DNA from: Paraburkholderia sp. SG-MS1
GTDB taxonomy: Bacteria; Pseudomonadota; Gammaproteobacteria; Burkholderiales; Burkholderiaceae
Assembly: GCF_012275575.1 (NCBI RefSeq)
Contig: NZ_NPIH01000145.1
Coordinates: 1-45,873, forward strand
DNA: 45,873 nt
Direction: 5' to 3'
Both the position numbers and the translations under genes were made by a program. The notes beneath the pieces are model-generated. The model was not told where the DNA came from. It did not search any database and saw only the letters and a program-made list of their open reading frames with translations. Below, in pieces: positions 20,219-27,630 of the stretch (its first letter is position 1; each line of letters starts with the position of its first letter).

Positions 20219-22309
20219 ATGTCCGCAGGCCTGAACCCCGCTCAAAATGAAGCGGTCCGTTATCTCGACGGTCCGTGTCTCGTGCTCGCCGGCGCAGGCA
20301 GCGGCAAGACGCGTGTGATCACGCAGAAAATCGCGCACCTGATCGAAGCCAAAGGCTTCGAGCCGCGCCACATCGCCGCCGTCACGTTCACGAACAAGGC
20401 CGCGGCGGAAATGCGCGAGCGCGTCGGCAAGCTGCTCGAAGGCAAGACGCTCACGACGCCCGGCAAGGAAGGCCGCAAGGTGCCCGTCAATCAGTTGACG
20501 GTGTGCACGTTTCACTCGCTCGGTGTGCAGATTCTGCGGCAGGAGGCGGAACACGTCGGCCTCAAGCCGCAGTTCTCCATCATGGATTCGGACGACTGCT
20601 TCGGCATGATTCAGGAGCAGGTCGGCTCGACGGACAAGGGCTTCATCCGCAAGATCCAGTCGATCATCTCGCTGTGGAAGAACGGGCTGATCATGCCCGA
20701 GGAGGCGATTGCGATTGCCGCGAACGAAGACGAGCATCAGGCCGCGATCGTCTACCGCAACTACGTGGCGACGCTGCACGCATATCAGGCGGTCGATTTC
20801 GACGACCTGATCCGCCTGCCCGCCGAACTGTTCGCGAAGAACGAGCAGGTGCGCGAGCGTTGGCAGAACAAGCTGCGCTATCTGCTGATCGACGAGTATC
20901 AGGACACCAACGCGTGTCAGTACGAACTGGTGAAGCTGCTCGCGGGCAAGCGCGCGGCGTTCACGGCGGTTGGCGACGACGACCAGGCGATCTACGGTTG
21001 GCGCGGCGCGACGCTCGAAAATCTCGGCCAGCTCAGCAAGGATTTTCCGAAGCTGCATCTGATCAAGCTGGAACAGAACTATCGCTCGACGGTGCGCATT
21101 CTGACCGCCGCGAACAACGTGATCGCAAACAATCCGAAGCTGTTCGAAAAGAAGCTGTGGTCCGAACATGGGATGGGCGACACGATCACCGTCACGGGTT
21201 GCAACGACGAAGAGCACGAGGCCGAGTCGGTGGTGTTCCGCCTGTCCGCGCACAAGTTCGAGCGGCGCGCGAATTTCCGCGATTACGCGATCCTGTATCG
21301 CGGTAATTTCCAGGCGCGCATTTTCGAACAGGTACTGCGTCGCGAGCGGATTCCGTATGTGCTGTCCGGCGGGCAGTCGTTCTTCGACAAGGCCGAGATC
21401 AAGGACATCTGCGCGTATCTGCGTCTGATCGCCAACGCGAACGACGACCCCGCGTTCATCCGCGCGATCACCACGCCGCGCCGCGGCGTCGGCAATACGA
21501 CGCTCGAAGCGCTCGGCTCGTTCGCAGGCCAGGCGAAGGTCTCGCTGTTCGAGGCGGTATACATGGGCGGCATCGAGGCGCGTTTGTCGCCGCGCCAGAT
21601 CGAACCGATGCGTGTGTTCTGCGACTTCATGCAGCGCCTCACGGATCGCGCCGAGAAAGACGCGGCCGGCACGCTGCTCGACGAACTGATGGACGCGATC
21701 CACTACGAAGCGTATCTGTACGACGCGTTCGACGAACGTCAGGCGCAGGCCAAATGGCAGAACGTGCTGGAGTTCATGGAGTGGCTCAAGCGCAAAGGCA
21801 CCAAGGCCGAGCCCGAGGGCGCCGCCAACGGTGAAGCGACCGGTTACGACACCGCTGACGGTTTCGGCGATACCGGCAAGAACCTGCTTGGGCTGATCCA
21901 GACCGTCGCGCTGATGTCGATGCTCGAAGGCCGTGAGGAAGATCCGGACGCGGTGCGGCTTTCGACAGTGCATGCGTCGAAGGGACTGGAGTATCCGCAC
22001 GTGTTTCTGGTGGGCGTCGAGGAAGGCATCATGCCGCATCGCGGCGGCCCCGACGACGAACCGATCGACGACGCGCGCATCGAGGAAGAGCGCCGGCTGA
22101 TGTATGTCGCGATTACGCGGGCCCAGCGCAGTCTGCATCTGAACTGGTGCAAGAAGCGCAAGCGCGCGCGGGAGACGGTGGTGTGCGAGCCGTCGCGCTT
22201 CATCCCCGAAATGCTGCTCGATGATGCGCCGCCGCCAACGCCCGAAGAAGCGCCGATGTCGCCGAAAGACCGGCTCGCGAGTTTGAAGGCGTTGTTGCAG
22301 AAGCCTTGA
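20219..22309 (+). CDS. rep: Rep/UvrD-type DNA helicase
   Basis: A 696-residue superfamily 1A helicase. Walker A is LAGAGSGKTRV (Lys30), Walker B is LLIDEYQDTN, and later motifs are VGDDDQAIYGWRGA, LEQNYRS, VHASKGLEYPHVFLVG and YVAITRAQ. The opening (LNPAQNEAVRYLDGPCLVLA) and the length near 670-700 match Rep better than UvrD. Rep removes protein roadblocks ahead of the fork. Start ATG 20219 has only a weak ribosome binding site. Monocistronic. Confidence 0.92.
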   Translation: MSAGLNPAQNEAVRYLDGPCLVLAGAGSGKTRVITQKIAHLIEAKGFEPRHIAAVTFTNKAAAEMRERVGKLLEGKTLTTPGKEGRKVPVNQLTVCTFHSLGVQILRQEAEHVGLKPQFSIMDSDDCFGMIQEQVGSTDKGFIRKIQSIISLWKNGLIMPEEAIAIAANEDEHQAAIVYRNYVATLHAYQAVDFDDLIRLPAELFAKNEQVRERWQNKLRYLLIDEYQDTNACQYELVKLLAGKRAAFTAVGDDDQAIYGWRGATLENLGQLSKDFPKLHLIKLEQNYRSTVRILTAANNVIANNPKLFEKKLWSEHGMGDTITVTGCNDEEHEAESVVFRLSAHKFERRANFRDYAILYRGNFQARIFEQVLRRERIPYVLSGGQSFFDKAEIKDICAYLRLIANANDDPAFIRAITTPRRGVGNTTLEALGSFAGQAKVSLFEAVYMGGIEARLSPRQIEPMRVFCDFMQRLTDRAEKDAAGTLLDELMDAIHYEAYLYDAFDERQAQAKWQNVLEFMEWLKRKGTKAEPEGAANGEATGYDTADGFGDTGKNLLGLIQTVALMSMLEGREEDPDAVRLSTVHASKGLEYPHVFLVGVEEGIMPHRGGPDDEPIDDARIEEERRLMYVAITRAQRSLHLNWCKKRKRARETVVCEPSRFIPEMLLDDAPPPTPEEAPMSPKDRLASLKALLQKP

Positions 22310-22444
22310 GTGGGCGGGAGGGTGCTCGTTGGTGAGACGTTGCGCGCCGATATAGGCCTTTGTTGAGGACGCGATGCATTCGCTCGTCCCGCATGTGCCC
22401 CGGACCCGCGCCATCGAACCTGCGCATAAACGCATCGCGCATAA

Positions 22445-22483
22445 AAAAATCCCAGCATCGCGTTACCGCATGCAGGGATTTTT
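22445..22483. terminator. Bidirectional terminator between rep and the cytochrome gene
   Basis: AAAAATCCC and GGGATTTTT form the outer stem, with an inner GCAT/ATGC pairing and a central loop; T runs occur on both strands. It separates two convergent genes. Confidence 0.8.
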
Positions 22484-22526
22484 CTTTCTGCGCGCCGAGC
22501 ACACGCAGCGCGTTCTGTCGAAAGCC

Positions 22527-23432
22527 TTACTTTACCGCGCTCACCATGTAGTCGACGGCGGCCTTCACGTCGGCATCCGACGCGCTCGACCCGCCCTTCG
22601 GCGGCATTGCGCCCTTGCCGTGCAGCGCGTAGTTGTAGACCGTGTCCATCGGCTCTTTCAGGCGCGGCGCCCAAGCTTCCTTGTCGCCGAACTTCGGTGC
22701 GTTCAGCACGCCTGCCGCGTGACACGCCTGGCAGACCTGCTGATACAACGCCTTGCCGGCTTGCGATGCGTCCGCGCTTTGGGCGCCGCCGGCTGCCGGC
22801 ACCGCGGCTTGCGGGACGCTTGCCATCGCCGCCATGGCTGCGGCGGCTTGAGCCTGGGCTGCGCCCGCGTCCGACGCGCCAGCCGGCGCGGCTGCCGCGG
22901 CCGCACCAGAGGCCGCCGCCGGACCGGCGGCTGGCTGCGCCGGTTCCGGGAAGCTCGCGCCGGAGTTGTTCGCCATGTAGGCCACCGCGCGGGCGATTTC
23001 GAAGTCGCTGTAGTCGTCGGGGCTAGTGCCGCCGCGCGGGGGCATCGCGCCCTTGCCGGCGAGCGCCGTGTGCCAGAGCGTGTCGAAGCCCTGCGCGATG
23101 CGCGGCGCCCAGTCGGCGGTATTGGTGAATTTCGGCGCGCCTGCCGTGCCCGACGCGTGACATGCAGAGCAAACGGCCTTATAGACCTCTTCGCCGCTCT
23201 TGTAGACGCGCGGCGCATTGGCGTCGCGAATTTCGACTTGGGCTAGCGGCTTGATGCGGGCGGTGACTTCGGCTTCGGAGAGAGAGTCGGTGCCGGCGCC
23301 GGTGCGTGTCGAATTATCGACATAAACCGCCAGCAGAACGATGATGACGATGGGCACAGCAAACCCGGCGATGATCGCGGCGACAAGCTGCGCTGGGGTT
23401 TTGATCGGGGCTCCGTGTGGTGCTTCCCTCAT
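22527..23432 (-). CDS. Membrane-anchored dihaem c-type cytochrome (cytochrome c5-like)
   Basis: A 301-residue protein with an N-terminal transmembrane anchor (residues ~17-38) and two cytochrome c domains. Haem motifs are CSACH (Cys88-His92) and CQACH (~245). Each domain carries the repeated pattern GKGAMPPRGG / GKGAMPPKGG with a Met as probable axial ligand. The domains are joined by an Ala/Pro/Gly-rich flexible linker of about 70 residues. Start 23432 (MREAPHG) is preferred over 23501 because of GAGACGAG upstream. Likely an electron carrier facing the periplasm, feeding an oxidase. Confidence 0.88.
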   Translation of the reverse strand: MREAPHGAPIKTPAQLVAAIIAGFAVPIVIIVLLAVYVDNSTRTGAGTDSLSEAEVTARIKPLAQVEIRDANAPRVYKSGEEVYKAVCSACHASGTAGAPKFTNTADWAPRIAQGFDTLWHTALAGKGAMPPRGGTSPDDYSDFEIARAVAYMANNSGASFPEPAQPAAGPAAASGAAAAAAPAGASDAGAAQAQAAAAMAAMASVPQAAVPAAGGAQSADASQAGKALYQQVCQACHAAGVLNAPKFGDKEAWAPRLKEPMDTVYNYALHGKGAMPPKGGSSASDADVKAAVDYMVSAVK

Positions 23433-23705
23433 GCTTGTCTCGTCTCCGTGGGTATGTGAGCGGTACAGCGTGACGGCAACTTCTTGTTCTATATCAGCCA
23501 CGGACGATTATAGACGCAAGATTTCGACGGCGGCGAGGGCGGCGGCGGGCTGTTCAGCAGGCGTTTACCCGGAGCGCAAAGGATGGCCCGAAGGTGCCGG
23601 AGCCCGCCATGTCGGCCGTCCGGTGGACGGTGTGGCCGAAACCGGGTATCCTTGCGGTCTCGCTTTGGCGTCGCATCCGTCTGGGTGCCGCGCTGTCGTG
23701 TTGAA

Positions 23706-23781
23706 GCGCCCGTAGCTCAATGGATAGAGTACTGCCCTCCGAAGGCAGGGGTTGCTGGTTCGATCCCAGCCGGGCGCACCA
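23706..23781 (+). tRNA. tRNA-Arg (anticodon CCG), integration target of the island
   Basis: A 76-base cloverleaf with acceptor stem GCGCCCG/CGGGCGC, anticodon stem CTGCC/GGCAG around loop CTCCGAA (anticodon CCG, codon CGG), T-arm GGTTCGATCCC, and an encoded CCA end. The gene is intact. Its 3' part (from the anticodon loop on) is repeated at the far end of the island, marking it as attachment site. Confidence 0.97.
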
Positions 23782-23782
23782 A
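23737..23782 (+). repeat. attL: 46-bp direct repeat inside tRNA-Arg
   Basis: Identical to 42,566-42,611. It spans from the anticodon loop (CTCCGAAGGCAGG) to one base past the CCA end. The base before the repeat (C versus A) and the base after (A versus T) differ between the copies, which fixes the limits. This copy leaves the tRNA complete, so integration did not destroy it. Confidence 0.95.
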
Positions 23783-23884
23783 ATAGAATCAAGGGATTAG
23801 CAAGAATTCCGAGATTCGTTCCTCGCTCACTTCCCGAGGCTCCCGTAAATTTTCCGCACTAGCATTGCGGAGGGAACGGGAAGC

Positions 23885-24952
23885 ATGCCAAGCATCATCA
23901 AGCGCTCCAGTCGGGGCACCACTAAATACGAAGCCCAAATTAGAAAAAAGGGCGGCGTATCGATCTCCAGAACATTCCCGTCACGTCGCGAAGCGCAAGT
24001 TTGGGCCGCAACCATCGAGAGCGAGATCGCGCGAGGAGTGTTCGTTGATCACACCAGCGCGGAGCGCACCACGCTCTCGGACCTCTTGGAACGGTATGGA
24101 AGAGAGATTTCGCCATACAAAAAAGGTGGCGACCTCGAAATCTTACGTATTCAGTGCCTCATCAGCGACCCCTTGGCGCGGACCAGGATCGCCGCGCTTA
24201 CGGGTACGCATATCGCCCAGTATCGCGACCGACGGTTAGCCGGAGACACTAAGCGTAAGCCAGTTTCCGGGTCCACAGTCAATCGCAAACTCACCATCAT
24301 CAGCCATGTGCTCACCATTGCCAGCAAGGAGTGGGGAGTCCACGTCCACACCAATCCAGTTTCCCAGATTCGCCGCCCGCGCGAAAACCGCGCGCGTACT
24401 CGTCGCCTTCGTCGTGGTGAAGAAGAGCGCTTGCTCGCTGAGTTGGGGCCCAATCCAGACGACGTTGCTCGTGGCTATGGGACCGGGGGCTGTCGTGGTT
24501 GCCGTAACGAATACATGCGGCCGATCGTCGTCTTGGCGGTTGAAACAGCCATGCGACGTAGCGAGATCCTATCGCTGCGCTGGAGTGACGTGTTTCTCGA
24601 GGAGCGCTACGTCCGCCTACACGACACGAAGAATGGCGATGCAAGGGATGTTCCCTTGTCGTCACGCGCTATCCAAACGCTGACCGAACTTTCAACCAAG
24701 GATCGCCGTATTGATGGTCGAGTGTTTCCCGTTTCCGCCGAAGCGCTGAAACAGTCGTTCGTCCGTGCCTGCGAACGCGCGGGCATCCGTGACTTGCGGT
24801 TCCACGACCTGCGGCACGAAGCGACCAGTCGACTTAGCGAACGCCTCGATAACGTTTTGGAGCTCTCGGCAGTGACTGGCCATAAGACGGTCCAAATGCT
24901 GAAGCGCTACTACCACCCGCGTGCGAGTGACCTGGCCCGAAAGCTCGGCTGA
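23885..24952 (+). CDS. int: Tyrosine recombinase, island integrase
   Basis: A 355-residue phage-type integrase located 103 bp inside the tRNA attachment site, the standard position. The N-terminal ~55 residues resemble an arm-binding domain (IIKRSSRGTTKYEAQIRKKG), followed by a SAM-like core-binding domain and the catalytic domain. Catalytic residues: Arg224 (AMRRSEILSLRW), His307/Arg310 (FHDLRHEATSRL), His333 (TGHKT), nucleophile Tyr342 (KRYYHP). An inserted CRGC motif (GTGGCRGCRNEY, ~200-210) may bind metal and is unusual. Start supported by AGGGAACGGG. Intact, so excision could still be possible. Confidence 0.96.
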   Translation: MPSIIKRSSRGTTKYEAQIRKKGGVSISRTFPSRREAQVWAATIESEIARGVFVDHTSAERTTLSDLLERYGREISPYKKGGDLEILRIQCLISDPLARTRIAALTGTHIAQYRDRRLAGDTKRKPVSGSTVNRKLTIISHVLTIASKEWGVHVHTNPVSQIRRPRENRARTRRLRRGEEERLLAELGPNPDDVARGYGTGGCRGCRNEYMRPIVVLAVETAMRRSEILSLRWSDVFLEERYVRLHDTKNGDARDVPLSSRAIQTLTELSTKDRRIDGRVFPVSAEALKQSFVRACERAGIRDLRFHDLRHEATSRLSERLDNVLELSAVTGHKTVQMLKRYYHPRASDLARKLG

Positions 24953-24966
24953 TTGTTTCAAAAAGC

Positions 24967-25000
24967 GGCGTGTCGGCCGGCGGCTACCGGCCAACACGCC
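24967..25000. terminator. Stem-loop after the integrase
   Basis: GGCGTGT-C-GGCCGG (24,967-24,980) pairs with CCGGCC-A-ACACGCC (24,987-25,000) apart from one C/A mismatch; loop CGGCTA. It lies 14 bases past the integrase stop. There is no T run, so it may be a weak terminator, an mRNA-stabilising hairpin or a binding site. Confidence 0.5.
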
Positions 25001-25035
25001 TGACCACAACTCACCTGAACAAGAGAGGTGAAATC

Positions 25036-25575
25036 ATGGCTACCCCCATTCTACTGGCCCACCCCCTCAACGGCCTGCCACCCGATTGCGAACTGTCATT
25101 AGTCTTCGAAAGAGAAGACCCGTTTCATATGCCTCTTGAACGCTTGCAAACGCTAATCGAGCGCAGCGAACCGGGCGAAATGAGGGGCTACCTGTTTGGC
25201 TTGTATGACCTCCGCCGCGCCATCGTCTACTCAGGGGGCACTGACATGCGAATGGTCATTTGCACATGCCTGCTCGCTACCGCGTCGGCGTCCGCCTTTG
25301 CGGATCAACGCGCCGTCTCCGATGTGATCGCGGCCGCGGAGGCTGCGGCCGATGCTCACCATGCCGAAGTCACTGCGCAACTCGCGTCCGAAGACGACAC
25401 GGCTATGGACCGTGTCGTGACGGTGTGTGACTGCGTGAACGGGGTATCGGTCTACCGTCAAACGACGCTGCGGCAGTACCTGAACGACGGCAAGGCCCTT
25501 GCCATGAAGGCGCGGTTGCTCGAAACGTTCATATCCGCTCCGACAGCGATGCGCCTGCTTTCCTTCTGCCACTGA
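25036..25575 (+). CDS. Hypothetical protein, apparently a fusion of two small ORFs
   Basis: A 179-residue ORF from ATG 25036 (GAGAGGTGA upstream). The first ~70 residues (MATPILLAHPLNGLPPDCEL onward) are soluble and acidic. Then, in the same frame, comes a second methionine at 25246 with AGGGGG upstream and a perfect signal peptide (MRMVICTCLLATASASAFA), followed by ~90 residues of a secreted protein with CDC. A signal peptide in the middle of a soluble protein makes little sense, so two genes were probably joined by a deletion, or translation starts at 25246 in addition. No family recognised. It leads into the transfer-like gene run. Confidence 0.5.
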   Translation: MATPILLAHPLNGLPPDCELSLVFEREDPFHMPLERLQTLIERSEPGEMRGYLFGLYDLRRAIVYSGGTDMRMVICTCLLATASASAFADQRAVSDVIAAAEAAADAHHAEVTAQLASEDDTAMDRVVTVCDCVNGVSVYRQTTLRQYLNDGKALAMKARLLETFISAPTAMRLLSFCH

Positions 25576-25584
25576 GAAGCGCCC

Positions 25585-26789
25585 ATGAAGCTGAGAAAAA
25601 CCGTCCTATGCGCTGCGCTGGCCGGCACGACCATGCTTTCGACCAGCAGCGCCTACGCCGTGTGCGACGGTTGCGTGGTGAGCGCCGTCGAGCAATCCGC
25701 ACTGACGATCGGCAACATCATCCAGGCGCTCGGTACATCGTTCACGACGCTATTCAACGAAATTGACACCGATATCGCGAGCGTTGGCACGAAGGTCTCG
25801 AACGCCGTTACGCGGGCGTCCGACTCGCAGCGCGAGATGGCGCTCGAAGTCCAGCGACAGCAGGAAATGGATCAGGTCGCCCGCGAAACAGAGTTGCCGA
25901 TCGACCCGTGCGCCACGTCGCCGAGCAACTATGCGGTGCAAGCCGTTAGCGGCGCTGCCTCTATCTCGTCGTCGTTGCGTCCGGGTGGCTCACATGTGAG
26001 CTATACGCACTCGATAAGGCGCTGAACTCGCCGGCCCCGTCCGTTGAGGCTTCGCGTCGCGCTTCGGCGAGCATCCACTCCGACAACTACTGCACGCCGC
26101 TGGAATTGCAGCTTGGCTATGCGGGCTGCAAGGCATCGCAACTGCCCGATGGCGATGCGGACGTGGACTCCGTTTTCATCGGTGCGGGCATGCCCGGTAA
26201 AAGCGTCGATCTGACGTTCACGCAGCAGCAACAGGACGCGGCACGCGCCTACGCGCGCATGTCGATTGACGCGCAACCGCCACAGAGCATTAATAAGGCC
26301 GAGGCAGGCACGGAAGCCGGCAAGCTGTATATCGCGATGCAGAAGGCTTACCAGGCAAACATGTCGAGCGCGATGAAGCCGATCAATGACCTCATCGGTT
26401 CACGTCAGCCGTTCAACGGCAGCGCTCAACTGATTCAGGATCTCAAGCAGTCGGACGCCGCCGCGCAGTATTTCAACGCGACCGCATCGAGCGTCGCCAA
26501 GAGCACGGGCACGATGAGTCTCGCCGAACTCGAAGATTTCGAGGCAGGCCGCCGTTGGCGTAACCCGTACTGGCAAATTGAATTTGGCGCGATCGCCGAC
26601 CCGACCAAGCTCATGCGCGAACTGCTGTTCGCCACGGCTTTCTTGGCCGACCAGACGCACGAGCACGTCGAATTGCAGCGGCAAACGAATGTGCTGTTAG
26701 GGCAACTGCTCGCAAACAATGAGCGCGGAGCCGATCGCACCGCGATCGAAACGCAGCTACAGCGCGTGCGCGCGACGAATGCGAGGTGA
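25585..26789 (+). pseudogene. Frameshifted secreted protein at the TraW-like position
   Basis: Two abutting ORFs look like halves of one ~400-residue gene. 25585-26025 starts with a signal peptide (LCAALAGTTMLSTSSAYA) and continues VCDGCVVSAVEQ and a helical region with QREMALEVQRQQ. It runs off frame into a short unrelated tail (HSIRR). The second half (stop at 26789) is open in another frame from about 26,000, including ELYALDKALNSP upstream of its earliest start candidate (TTG 26106), and continues LQLGYAGCKASQLPDGD. The break lies near 25,985-26,010 and needs a gain of one base or loss of two to repair; no slippery heptamer is seen. In IncI plasmids TraW, a large exported protein, occupies this place before traX-traY; the match here is by position and size only. 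Confidence 0.55.
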
Positions 26790-26793
26790 TGCG

Positions 26794-27102
26794 ATGACGC
26801 GAACTATCAACGATGTGTTCCGCGTGCTCGGGGCCTTCCCGTGCGTCTTGGCGCGTCGCCGCGCATGTGGTGGCCTCACACATGAGCAGTTTAAGGATGC
26901 CTGCCTGGTCATCCAGATTTGTCTTCTCGTGCATTGCTTTGTCGCCGCCTCGATCTGGTGGGCGCGTAGCCACGAAGGCGATCCGACGCGTTGGCTCGGT
27001 GTCGCGGTGGCCGTAGCGTGGGCAGTCTTTTTCTGGTGTTTCCTTTTGAAGCAGGCATATCAAACGGTCGAATACGCAGTGGCGCGGGAGATCCAGCGAT
27101 GA
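26794..27102 (+). CDS. Small two-helix membrane protein in the transfer-like cluster
   Basis: A 102-residue protein starting MTRTINDVFRVLGAF with two hydrophobic helices (VIQICLLVHCFVAASIWWA and LGVAVAVAWAVFFWCFLL). GAGG lies 8 bases upstream of the chosen ATG; an earlier ATG at 26779 would overlap the preceding gene. Its stop overlaps the next start as ATGA, so the two are translationally coupled. No family recognised; context suggests a transfer-apparatus accessory protein. Confidence 0.65.
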   Translation: MTRTINDVFRVLGAFPCVLARRRACGGLTHEQFKDACLVIQICLLVHCFVAASIWWARSHEGDPTRWLGVAVAVAWAVFFWCFLLKQAYQTVEYAVAREIQR

Positions 27103-27620
27103 GCAACGAAACGAAGAAAACCAGCATCGGCCGTCACGTAGCGCGTGCGAGCCTGTACATGGTCCCAGGCTATCCAGTCTATAAGGCGTTCAAGTCCGCC
27201 AAGGAGACGGCCAGCAGCGGGGCAAAGACGTTGCGCGATCTGCACAATGAACTCGAACGGCAACGGCCTACAACCCGGTACGTGCGAACCTATCGCGAAG
27301 CTCTTGAACGCCGTCCGGCCGACGCGCTGCCCCTGCCGCAGATCGCGAGGAAGTGTCTCAACAGCAAGAGGGTGTGCCTCACGATCTCATTCGCCTGCCT
27401 TTTGTATCTCATTTGGGGGGTGTTCGGCGGGGACAAGTTGGCCGTATTCAACAGCGTGTTTGGTGCCACGCTCCCGTTGCTTTTCACGGTCAAATACGAG
27501 CATCAACTATGGCAACTGGAGGTCGGCCCGCAACGGCCCGATGAGCCTCTTGGCAGCTACCGCGATTTCTTCCGCTCTCGCGGGGCGCTCCTGCGATTGG
27601 TCAATCCGCGCCTGTTTTAG
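27099..27620 (+). CDS. Membrane protein at the TraX-like position
   Basis: A 173-residue protein (MSNETKKTSIGRHV) with a basic cytoplasmic N-terminal third and two hydrophobic helices (VCLTISFACLLYLIWGVFG and FNSVFGATLPLLFTV), followed by a charged tail. It starts in an ATGA overlap and ends 10 bp before the DotA/TraY-like gene. In R64-type IncI plasmids a protein of about this size, TraX, precedes TraY. I infer a TraX-like role from position and topology, not from recognised motifs. Confidence 0.6.
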   Translation: MSNETKKTSIGRHVARASLYMVPGYPVYKAFKSAKETASSGAKTLRDLHNELERQRPTTRYVRTYREALERRPADALPLPQIARKCLNSKRVCLTISFACLLYLIWGVFGGDKLAVFNSVFGATLPLLFTVKYEHQLWQLEVGPQRPDEPLGSYRDFFRSRGALLRLVNPRLF

Positions 27621-27630
27621 ACCACGGGGT

